Assembly: GCA_914767715.1 (NCBI GenBank)
Contig: OU612070.1
Location: 9,007,501 to 9,071,500 of the forward strand
Direction: 5' to 3'
From: Membranipora membranacea
Taxonomy: Eukaryota > Bryozoa > Gymnolaemata > Cheilostomatida > Membraniporidae
DNA: 64,000 nt
Of this stretch, positions 39,101 through 48,510 are shown piece after piece. The first letter of the stretch is position 1; the number at the start of each line of letters is the position of its first letter. The position numbers were made by a program, and so were the translations under genes. The notes below the pieces were generated by a model. That model saw only the letters and a program-made list of their open reading frames with translations, did no database searches and was not told where the DNA came from.

Positions 39101-39266
39101 TGAATTTGGCTTGCGGCGCCAGAAATGCACGCTGTAACCTTTATTTAAATTGGCTACCTCCTTTGTTCTGCAAAATAAATCTGATGGCTGAAAATAAAAC
39201 ACTTTACGCTTCTTTTCGTTTCGCAGTAATTTAAAAATTCCGCCGCAGGTTAGAATTCATTGATGA
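36196..39266. other. BCL11 3' UTR and intergenic region
   Basis: Begins with the 3' UTR of BCL11. I saw no coding exon with a recognisable product. A 167-codon open frame at 36959-37462 has no recognisable motif and looks like chance. A GAGCGAGCGAGAGCG stretch near 37722 and a GGTGGTGGAGGTGGT stretch near 37867 are the only local oddities. Confidence 0.4.
36431..36436 (+). terminator. Possible BCL11 polyadenylation signal
   Basis: The first AATAAA after the BCL11 stop codon, 236 bp downstream. Use of this site is inferred from position only. Confidence 0.35.
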
Positions 39267-40938
39267 TTACTTAGTAATTGGCGTCTTTTGGGAGCTTCTT
39301 CCAGCATTGGTCGGCGTCCAGATATTCGACACAAAGCGTAACGCGCCAACAGAAACAATGGATACACTCAGCATAATTACGAGCCTTGGATTAATAAAAT
39401 AGAACTTGTGATCTGATGCAGCTACAATGCCTAGATTGTCCCACTTTCGATTCAAGGACGCAGCAACTTGCATGTGAGCGAAATCCTAATATTATGCCTT
39501 GTTAAATGGTGGAATAATGAAAGCAGCAAAAACTCATGCTTCGATTTGTTTGTGAAGTAATGGTGGCTGCTGTATATGTGTCAATACAGAAATATCAAAT
39601 AATTTATGAACATAGATAATATACTACGATAGCCAGTTCTTGAACAAAAACCCAATGATAAGAAAGTCAAGTTGTCTTCTCTCTATGATCAAGATGATAA
39701 CTCCAGGTAAAACAGAAAACAAAGGAAGTTTGAGCAGTGGTGTTGGTCGGCCATATCCCACATTTCATGGTTTGTGAAATCTCTTTTTTTCATTGGACCA
39801 GAAACCAAGCTGTTATTGATCACATTGATATTAACAGCAGAGAGCGTGAAGAGGTTCAACCCGATATACCCTTTTTTGCGCATTGTTTGTCTCAATCCGA
39901 AGTAAGTCAATTACTACAAAGATGAGATGAAAGCATGACAGGTAACATTGAAGAATCTCAATTACACTTTTGTGAGACCCAACAAGCACGGAAATTTTGT
40001 TTTGGGCTATGGCAGGAATAAACACAGGTGAGGACAAAAATGCTTAAGCTTCTACTCTTCAGGCAAATGTGTACTTATTGAATTCTCTAAAGCTCAAAGA
40101 TAACTAATTGAGGCTCTGATCTCAAAACTTTCAACTAATTAGCCAATAACATATACAAGCTGATCTTTAAAATCAAGATATGAAATAAGCGCAATATGAA
40201 GTCGTTATTGTCAACTAGTAAGACTAGAAAGACTCCTTGGTAAGATGGCGAATAAGCCACTAATTCACCTATAAGTACCTTGATTTTGACCATCAATTTG
40301 TCCAAACAGTTTCCAAATATGTGACAATGCTGAATTTACAGTCTCATTATGTTAATTTTAAACCATACATAATTCAAAAAGCACACATTTGTAGCCTGGG
40401 CAGGCTGTTGTGTCGGGGTGATAGTCCAGGCTAACACATTTGCCTGTATCCCAAACTCCCTGGTGGCAACAGTTAATTACTAGGAGTTGTCCTTCCCACC
40501 CTAATGGTATCAGAACTCCAACTTTGTTCCTTGTCTCCTTGATTCGCTTAAAATCTTGACTTTTTAGTTAATATTAAATGAAAATATGTAAATTTGAAAA
40601 TAAATATTGAAAGAGAATTCATTATGAATAATTTGAGAACACTAACTGCCAAAAATTGACAAATATCAGTTGCCACTCAATCTCCAAATGCCATAGGAGT
40701 GAGCTTTGAAACTTAAAATTTGAAGCGAAACCTTTGGCGAAATGTCACCTGCAGCAGATCCAAGGTCAGTTAATCTTGCATAATTTTCTAAATTTCTGAT
40801 TGATTTACTGAGATCTCCCTCAACTTCTTTGTGTATTGCTGAGGATTTGTTTAAAAGATTGTTTAGAATATTTTTTTGATCTTGTGCTTGAGAAGAAAGA
40901 GAAATGTAAGCATTAATTTCCCTTGGCCTTTTGTACAA
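39267..40938 (-). CDS. Possible small coiled-coil tail-anchored protein, unrecognised (partial model)
   Basis: Two candidate exons. The right one (40749 to about 40930) encodes a charged helical stretch including KSSAIHKEVEGDLSKSIRNL and ends GCAG before a GTGACA donor. The left one starts at 39485 (acceptor TTAG) or 39466 (acceptor CAAG) and ends at the stop at 39267. It encodes RKWDNLG, a hydrophobic segment PRLVIMLSVSIVSVGALRFV suited to one membrane span, and a short polar tail. The 39466 acceptor gives matching phase (1 to 1). The right exon lacks an ATG, and an in-frame stop lies just upstream, so a first exon is missing. I do not recognise the family. The layout would fit an organelle-membrane tail-anchored protein, but the whole model could be wrong. 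Confidence 0.3.
40392..40433. repeat. TAGCCT-type hairpin element, copy 6
   Basis: TAGCCTGGGCAGGCTGTTGT, then GTCGGGG, closing with CCAGGCTA. It matches the first half of copy 4 (34316) closely but has lost most of the right arm. Confidence 0.6.
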
Positions 40939-42385
40939 AGGGACTTAATTATTCCTGTAATTTTTCTACCAACCTAAACCCACTTACTACTCCTAGAATT
41001 ATCATGATAATGATTTTAAATTAAATAACTATTCTATTGAAATCTTCAATTGTTGTTACTGTAACTGATGTGTTGGCTCTGACCTTGGCTATCTAGGGCC
41101 ATGTCATTGTGGCTTATAAGTGTGTAAGGAAAACATGGTAAATGGGGTAGTAGCCTAAGTCTCCTCACTTGTTCAGCCTTTTAGTTTTATATTCTTTGCT
41201 ATAGCACTGTCTGTGTGTGTGATATGGCATAAATGGCAGCATTCTTATCCATCATTCACTCATCAATATCTCAACACAGAGGTAGAGACTGTCCCAACTT
41301 GATTAAGGCTTGCTAGGTTAAAGCTCCTGATTATGGGATTATAGGATGTAAATGTATGTTTGTGATGATAAGTCGCTAAATAGTAGGTGAGGATCCATAA
41401 GTAAGCTATAGGCCTACTATGGACCTAAACTAATACCACCTGATTCACAGAGTTCACATTAGCCGGTATGGGGTTTCAAAGATTATTTGATGTCAAGGAA
41501 ATCTAGAAAAAGCTTAAAGGACAAAAAATTCCTGTGTTGTGGAAGAAATTGAGCTGCTAGTGGTTAAGAATGCAATTTATCAGTTCTAACTTTTTAATCA
41601 GTACAAACAGAGGTTATGCAAGAATATATATTAACTCAAGCCTATTCTTACCAAACATGTTAAATTTCTTGATCTGACCACCTAATGAAGCTAGAGCATA
41701 CGATTCTCATAAACTAAATTAGAACTTCCATTACACAACAAATATAGCTCGTCAATCAGTAGCCTACAAAATTTATCCAGCAGTGGAAAGTGATTTAAAT
41801 TCACAGCAGTGCTGGATAATGGATCAGCCAGTTAGAGAGTGAGGCTTAAGTTTTCCACTTTCTCTATTATAGACACCAACAGAAACATATCTTGTCTATG
41901 TAATCGGCGCATCCATAACTGTATACCGTCAAACTTATGTGTAATAAATATTATTCTCTTTTCAGTGCATGGATAACCTAGGTCAGCTTACCACTAGAAA
42001 AGCAGCAGGATTATTTTTGAGGAGGAATCTCATCTCGATTATATTTCCTGTTACTTCAGCCTATTTGATATACAAAGATTACAGCAGAACTCAAAGATAC
42101 AAAGCTTCTAAGAGACTAACTCACAGCTCAGAGATCTAGAACTCATCGCCCCTAAGGTAACAATTTTAAACATTGTCTTATTATAGTATATTATTAACCA
42201 TACAATACTGCTGGCGATGACAAAATGGGTTGTATTACAAGCTGAATGTGAGCTTTGCTTGATTGGTCATGCTTATATATCTTGATTACTATAGTCTGAC
42301 AATCTGCTTGATATATTACATCCTGCACTTGGAACTATTTCTGTTCCGTATTGTATGCACTAACTTGTGTATTTGATAATTTCAG
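40939..42385. other. Upstream region of NDUFB1
   Basis: No coding exon found. A donor-like CCCCTAAG/GTAACA at 42155/42156, together with the acceptor AATTTCAG directly before the NDUFB1 ATG, suggests a non-coding first exon ending at 42155. Its start is not clear. Confidence 0.35.
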
Positions 42386-42580
42386 ATGTCAAACTTCATT
42401 AGATATACTAAAAGGTTTCTCTCCGGACCGGAGGTGCTAACCATACCAGCTGCTTTCACTTGGCTCATCATGTTGAAGAAATACAGGAGAAATAACGCAG
42501 AAACAATGGCCGGATGTAGAAACAAGACCCAACTATTTGGTGGTCGTGAGCTCCCAGCTGGTGAAGTCTTGTGGAAGTAA
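42386..42580 (+). CDS. NDUFB1: NADH dehydrogenase 1 beta subcomplex subunit 1 (complex I, MNLL-like)
   Basis: A 64-residue accessory subunit of mitochondrial complex I in the inner membrane. The C-terminal half carries CRNKTQLFGGRELPAGEVLWK-type sequence split as RNKTQLF, then RELPAGEVLWK. This matches the conserved RNKSMLF...REL...EVTWK end of mammalian NDUFB1 as I remember it. A hydrophobic segment, VLTIPAAFTWLIML, precedes a basic stretch, as in the family's single membrane span. The length is close to the usual 58 residues. The whole coding region is one exon, and its ATG directly follows a splice acceptor (TTTCAG), so the 5' UTR is probably spliced. It is tail to tail with NEK2, about 350 bp away. 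No mitochondrial presequence is evident or expected. Confidence 0.85.
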   Translation: MSNFIRYTKRFLSGPEVLTIPAAFTWLIMLKKYRRNNAETMAGCRNKTQLFGGRELPAGEVLWK

Positions 42581-42637
42581 CTCATTTCAAGTGTGTATGT
42601 GTAGTAAAATTTAGACTCTTGAGAATGGATTGAAACA

Positions 42638-42643
42638 AATAAA
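42638..42643 (+). terminator. NDUFB1 polyadenylation signal
   Basis: AATAAA 58 bp after the NDUFB1 stop codon. Another AATAAA follows near 42694. Confidence 0.6.
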
Positions 42644-42927
42644 GATATTTCTGCATGTTGTGTGCTACTGTTTTATTTATGAGAATGGAACAGAAATAAA
42701 ATCTCAGAATTGAATGTGGAATAAAAATTTTAAAAACAATTACTTGCCTCAATTGATCATATATCGTAAAAATTGTGTTTCATTAAAGTGAGGTTACATG
42801 CATCAGTTTTGAATCATGTAATAGTTATAATTATAACTAGATATATTATAAGAAAAAAAGTCTAGAGGAAGATAAAAGGCACGGAGATCAGTATAAAAAT
42901 GGAACACCTTAAAAAATTGTGGTCAAT

Positions 42928-45900
42928 TTATCTCATATTTAATAAGTTAGACGATCTGATTCTACTCTCAATTTCAACAGCCCTAAGCGCAGAGGCACGC
43001 TGTTTTGCTTTCTCAAGTCGTTCCCGAAGTTCCCTCCTCCTCTGGTATTCTTGAGAGTTGCGTTCTCGCTCTCTAAGAGCGTACAAATTTGACTCTCGCT
43101 CCCGTAAGATATCCATCTTACTCTTCACGGAAGCCATATCATTCTCTTTTTCTTTCTCCACTGAGAAGGAGACATGCTTTGACGGAGAATCTATGGGTTT
43201 CTTAGCGCGACAAAGAATGGGTGTTATAGGCCTGACTGGATACTCGTCAGCATCCTCCGAATCTAAAAGTGTGTAGATAACAAGGTGGTATTGTGCAAGG
43301 TTTAAAGAAATTTATGGACAGACAAATGCATGCAAAGGAAATAAAGAACACAAATCATTGGATTAGGATTGAAAAACTGTCATAGAACGTTATGAGTAAA
43401 TCTGTCGATGCCTGCCGTCACTAGTACTGGGACGAGCAGTGATAACGCCTTTTTAATGGTAGCACAGTTGCAATAGGGCTTATCTTTCTACCTTCATTCT
43501 CTTTCTTTATCCTGTTGATATCCATATCTCTGAGCATCCCCTTGTAAACTCTCTCATTGCTGTTACACTCCTGTTCTCGCTCTATAATTCGGGAATCCAA
43601 AAGAAAAGAGTTATTCTTCATCGGGGAAATATTATGAGTCATTGCCATTGATATAATAAAAATTATGTCCATTACATTTCATGGTAAACGTGAATGTGGG
43701 TTTATACTGATGTTGATCTTCATTAACGTTCTTGGTGGAAAACTTGTCAATTACAAATACCAAAAAAAAAAGGAATTGGTAACTTGCCATAATACATGTA
43801 AGTTTTACTATCTTGAGACGTTGCCTCACCTTCTAGTCTGGCGAGTCTACGCTCTAGTTCTCGCTCTTGTGTTTGAAGGCGCACTTCCTTGCGCTTTATC
43901 TCAGTCTCCCTTTGTTTGAGATCAGCCTCACGCTTGTCACACCTAGCCTCCCGCTGTGTGATCTCTGCTAGACGTTTACTCAGGTCTGATGAGGATCTGT
44001 TGCTTCCAGAACTCTCTGAAGGTGATGTTCTCTCTTCAGAGCTGGTTGCAGGTTGATGCCTCATGACTTGTGGATGGGCAATCAGTGCATCAATACTCGG
44101 TCTTGAGTTGCACTGAAAGTAAACAAGATCATGTTATGTATATAGCTCACAGTATAGTATAACTCGAATCTTGAGCAGTAGGTACATTCCATTTTTGAAA
44201 GCTAAGGCAACCCGTTGCATTGTACAATCAGCATAAATTTGAAGTAGAAATGCGAGCATAAGGCAGTCGCATAGTTTAATATATTATCTTGCTTGAAGTA
44301 GAAATGTGAGATGAATTTTTTTTGTATCATTGGAATGCTCATAATACTGTAAGTAGCAATATAGGGACCTAGTGTGCATCTAACCTGCCAAAATTGATTT
44401 AAGTTCTGACTTTCAAAAAAATTTGGGGTCCTGATGGGGTCTTCCCAGGGTTTATCTCCCCTGCTGAAAGCGGAAGCAAAAGAGCTGAGAAGTTAAGGGA
44501 ATAAAGCCTGCCCACCAAAAAAGAGAGCTAGCATCTATAAATGCCTTATAATATGAGATCACTGAGATTGGATATCATTTCTATGCTAACTGCCCTCACT
44601 GCAGACTCTTTTTCTTCCGCTTTCGGCAGGGGAGATAAACCCTGGGCAGACCCCATCAGGACCCCAACATTTTTTGAAAGTCAGAACTTAAATCAATTTT
44701 GGCAGATAAGGTGCACACTAGGTCCCTACATTGCTACTCACAGTATTATGAGCATTCCAATGATACAAAAAAAAATTCATCTCGCATTTCTACTTGAAGC
44801 AAGATAATATATTAAACTATGCGACTGCCTTATGCTGTGGTGTACAAGACATTTGCGGTGGAAAAATTGTATGTCATGTACACTGAGCTATCTAGTGAGG
44901 CTATATATCAATTCAAAGTGACATAAAGTTTTAGGGTGAAGATATGTCTATGGCTAAAATAAAGAGATCTGGTAGGGAAGAAGAAGAATACAAAGTCATC
45001 AGTAGCATCATCTCACCTCCACGCTCAGCATCTTGTCCAGTAGTTTACTCAGTTCGCTCGAGTATCGAGATGGGAGTCTGCTGAACTGGCCCATTCTGAT
45101 CTTCATGGCCAGCTCTCGCTGATTGGTGGCTAGGAATGGTGGTCTGAGAGTACACATCTCATACAGAACACATCCTAGGGACCAGATATCGGACTTCTCA
45201 TTGTAAGATAACTTATTCATCTGTTCCTGTAGAAATATAAGTTTGGTATATGATATAGTGTAAGTAAGCTTCTGTCATTCAGCACTCACAGTAGATGTTG
45301 TATTCACTGAACCTTGTGGTGATACCCAGTCTCAAGCTTTTGTTCTTATACATAGGTTCTGATTTTTGGCAACTATGTGTATTTTTCTGTCATACCAAAG
45401 TTGTTTCACACCACTGCCCATTATTGCCAGTTAGACTGAATTAAATTTCAAGCAAGTTTATGCCATCAGAAGCACCCTATTGTGTACAATATCTGATAGA
45501 CAAGGACACATATGTTGCAGCAAATGGTAGCTAGAAAAAGAGTTTTTCAATGAACAAACCGAACGCTTTTTTAAACATTGAAAATAATTCCTTACGATTA
45601 CAGGTATTTGTATTTGGGGGTGGCTTTATATAGCACAGGTGCGAATGTCTTGCAGAAATTCAGAAAATGCAGAAATCATACAAACACCTTGTCTACATTA
45701 CAAACAAGGTGTGAAACTTACTGGTGACATATAGTATGGTGTCCCCACGAATGTCTTAGCAAAGCTGGTCTCATGAAGCACTCTAGCCAATCCAAAGTCT
45801 CCAAGTTTGACGTTCTTTTGTGAGTCTAAGAAGATATTGGCCGGTTTGAGGTCCCTGTGTAGTATAGATTTACCATCTTTCCTTTTGTGACATTCATTCA

Positions 45901-47316
45901 GTGCTGAGGCACACTGAGCCAATGTTTTCCAAACGGTCTCTTCGTCAAAGTGGCGTCTGAAAGAATAAAACAAAAGCCTGACTGAAACATAAGAAGCGGG
46001 CCCTACGTAATGGTTCTATACGGATCTGTAACTCAGTGTCACTAGAGCGAAGGTTCTGTTCCATTCGACATCCTTCACTACCTGATACACAACATTCAGT
46101 CCCTATACTTTTAGTAGTTATATATGAAAAAAAATTTACATTCATGGAGTTGTATTCACCTGATAAGAGGGAAGATAAATCTTGATATGTATGTTTCCTA
46201 TCTCTAAAATGATGGGGCAATGTGGCTTTGGCCACTCGGAAATGACAATTCGATAACGGCACAATTATCCGTTTGTTATCAAACTTGACTAAGTAATGTG
46301 CCTTTAAGTTTCCCTCAGTGCAATTAGAGGAGGTTACTTTCAATATCATTAGTTTTTCTAGTTGTCAAATATGGTGTGAAATGTATATAATATTTTGAAA
46401 CATACCCATCTCTGGAGTATCTCTTGATTACAGCTGCCAGGTCCCCTCCCTCACAGTACTCCATTATAAGATAGAGTATCTGTCTCTTCTTATCCACAAC
46501 CCTCTCGTGGTACTTTACTATATTGTCATGCTTTAATTCTCTCAGTAGATTTACCTGTGATAACAAAACACAAGGTAAATCACAAAACTGCCTTGACTAT
46601 CATTCATTAGGGCATTGATTGATTCTAATATTGCCCGTATCAAGCAGGGTTGAGCCAATGATAAGACGTGTGTTTGAGCCCAAGACATGGCCTATCTGGG
46701 AACCCTAAGGCATGTCATGTGGCAGCGTAACAACGCTACGGAGCCCGATTGAAATTAATTTTGGGTTAGTTGTCCTTAAAAAATACCAGTGTATATAATG
46801 AACATTGCATAGGCCTACCTCTGAAACAAGCATTTGTTTTTCTGTTTCTGTCATACTCCCGTACTCCATCTCCTTCCAAACAAAGATCTACACAAAAATT
46901 AACAAACATATTACAATCTATATCAGGCGAACAGTAACTGTCCGTACTGGTGAGTGAGCAATAGAAGAAGTATTGAAATCAACATACTCTTCCTACTTCT
47001 AAAAACATAAAAGCAGACTCTAAATTTTCCTTTTCCGATGATAGAAAAAACAATTTGCAGGTCATTCAACTTATGTTATATCAGACTGATATGGACCAAT
47101 CAGGCCTTTGTGAAGCCAGTAGTTAATTAATAAAGATCTGAAGCAGTGTCAGCGAAGGTGGCTAGAGCCTAATTGGCCAGAGTAAGAAAGAATCAACATA
47201 AAATTTCAAAATCTACCTACTTTTCCGTCTGATTTGCGGCGGACTTTCTTGCACGTTCCATATGATCCAGAGCCGATGGTGTACATCACCTCAAAGTCAG
47301 ATAGTGTGGAAGGCAT
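42928..47316 (-). CDS. NEK2: NEK2 serine/threonine kinase, complete, 8 coding exons
   Basis: A NIMA-related mitotic kinase that controls centrosome separation. Exons on the minus strand: 47221-47316, 46819-46887, 46406-46554, 45722-45956, 45017-45226, 43830-44112, 43492-43581, 42928-43262. Phases match and give 488 residues (human NEK2A 445). The start [20 protein letters not shown] aligns with the human N-terminus. Kinase landmarks: glycine loop GSGSYG, catalytic Lys37 in FVWKEME, gatekeeper/hinge [12 protein letters not shown] Asp140 in [16 protein letters not shown] Asp158, activation loop [19 protein letters not shown] long Arg/Glu-rich coiled coil follows (exon 6), in place of the NEK2 leucine zipper. 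The C-terminus keeps KHVSF (PP1-docking type), KEN and a final Met-Arg. Exon 7 has no clear human counterpart. An acceptor (AAATACAG) one base before the ATG implies a spliced 5' UTR. Confidence 0.97.
44255..44836. mobile_element. Long inverted repeat (about 230-bp arms) in NEK2 intron
   Basis: The left arm (44255-44484) begins AGCATAAGGCAGTCGCATAG and the right arm (44605-44836) ends CTATGCGACTGCCTTATGCT. The arms match through AAGTCAGAACTTAAATCAAT-type sequence, CCCCATCAGGACCCC and the CGGAAG side, with few mismatches. The spacer is about 120 bp. No coding capacity. It lies between NEK2 coding exons 5 and 6. A transcript would fold into a long double-stranded stem. Confidence 0.85.
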
Positions 47317-48328
47317 TCTGTATTTAGGATAAGCTATAACAAAGGAGAACCATATAAATCAATATAGCTATATATAATTAACACAGCATTTTAACACCAT
47401 TTGACCAAGGAGAACTCCTTAATTTGACCAACTATGAATTAGTTTACCATGCACACTATTTACTCACTTACTGTCCCTACTACATGATACTATATATAGG
47501 TGACTTCAATTAGGTAGGCTAGATTGTCTTCCAAATAATTCATTTAAGAGTTATATGGTTTCATGAAGCAGTGGTGAGTTTTGGAACGAGGCATAAGACA
47601 GCTCTTGCTCGTGCAACGGCTGTGAATGGACAGACCGTTCGAGGTTAGCGTATCAAAAATAAACCTAAGAGATTTGTAAAGGGGTGCCGACCCTTAGCTT
47701 GCTTCATTTCCATTTAATGGTTCGCTGGAAACATAAGGCCATACGATCTAGCCTGGGTCATGAGAGCTCATGGCTGGGACTATCTTTAGGTGCCAACCAG
47801 TCCAATGGTTAGCTTAGACCGCTCAGAGGAACACTCCTCTCAGCTTTACATACATACATGTTTGCTCATATACAAAGAAGATAACATCTGCATTAATTAA
47901 TGATTCAAATTCATCCATTCTGCTGTCTTTGGCCTGTGTGCATACCACATACATCTAGGCAGTACTTGACTCCATCCATAGGAGGGAGAAATACAGGGAC
48001 TGCTGGAAGGAGAGACTCAACTGCTGTCATTGTCAAATAAATTGAGTCAATACATACTTATCATACTACAAACAACAACAACAAGGCAGTATTATTTATA
48101 TCATTCAGTTCCAACAAACAACACACTAATTTCATGCTCACCTCTTAATATGTATAAAGTTCTTGGTCTCTATGCAGTCTCATGAGTGTCCCTCAGTTCA
48201 CAAGACTCACTTTCTGACCTTATGTTTGCTCTCCTCAACTTCTAAACTCTCAGTTAGTCACAGCTGCTAGTATTTAGTCCCCTGTTGTAAGTTTAAATCT
48301 GGTAAACATTTACTTGACACAGTTTTCT

Positions 48329-48364
48329 ATTGGCTGAAGTAAGAAGCCAATGCGTTTCCATTGG
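48329..48364. promoter_or_regulatory. Triple CCAAT-box cluster between NEK2 and ZFYVE26
   Basis: ATTGG at 48329-48333, CCAAT at 48347-48351 and ATTGG at 48360-48364 lie within 36 bp between two divergent genes. About 40 bp further right, AAAACATGGCAGCC resembles a YY1 site and TCATGTGACC a lysosomal E-box. Clustered NF-Y sites are typical of G2/M promoters, which would suit NEK2. The rest of 47317-48510 shows no coding exon; a donor-like GTGAGT near 48203 (minus) may end a NEK2 5' UTR exon. Confidence 0.4.
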
Positions 48365-48510
48365 CTACCTAGGTCGTGACCCCTATTTGACCTCATATCA
48401 TGTGACCAAAACATGGCAGCCCCCATGGAGGAAAAAGTTGGGAAAGCTGCCACACCTCCTGATTTGTAGTTTTTTCAATATTTTTGATTCTGCAGAGAAC
48501 AGATAGAAGA

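Noticed and set aside
47570-47870. SINE-like segment ending TACATACATACATG
   Set aside because: There is a weak tRNA-like stretch and a short tail repeat, but no second copy in the window and no clear box B.
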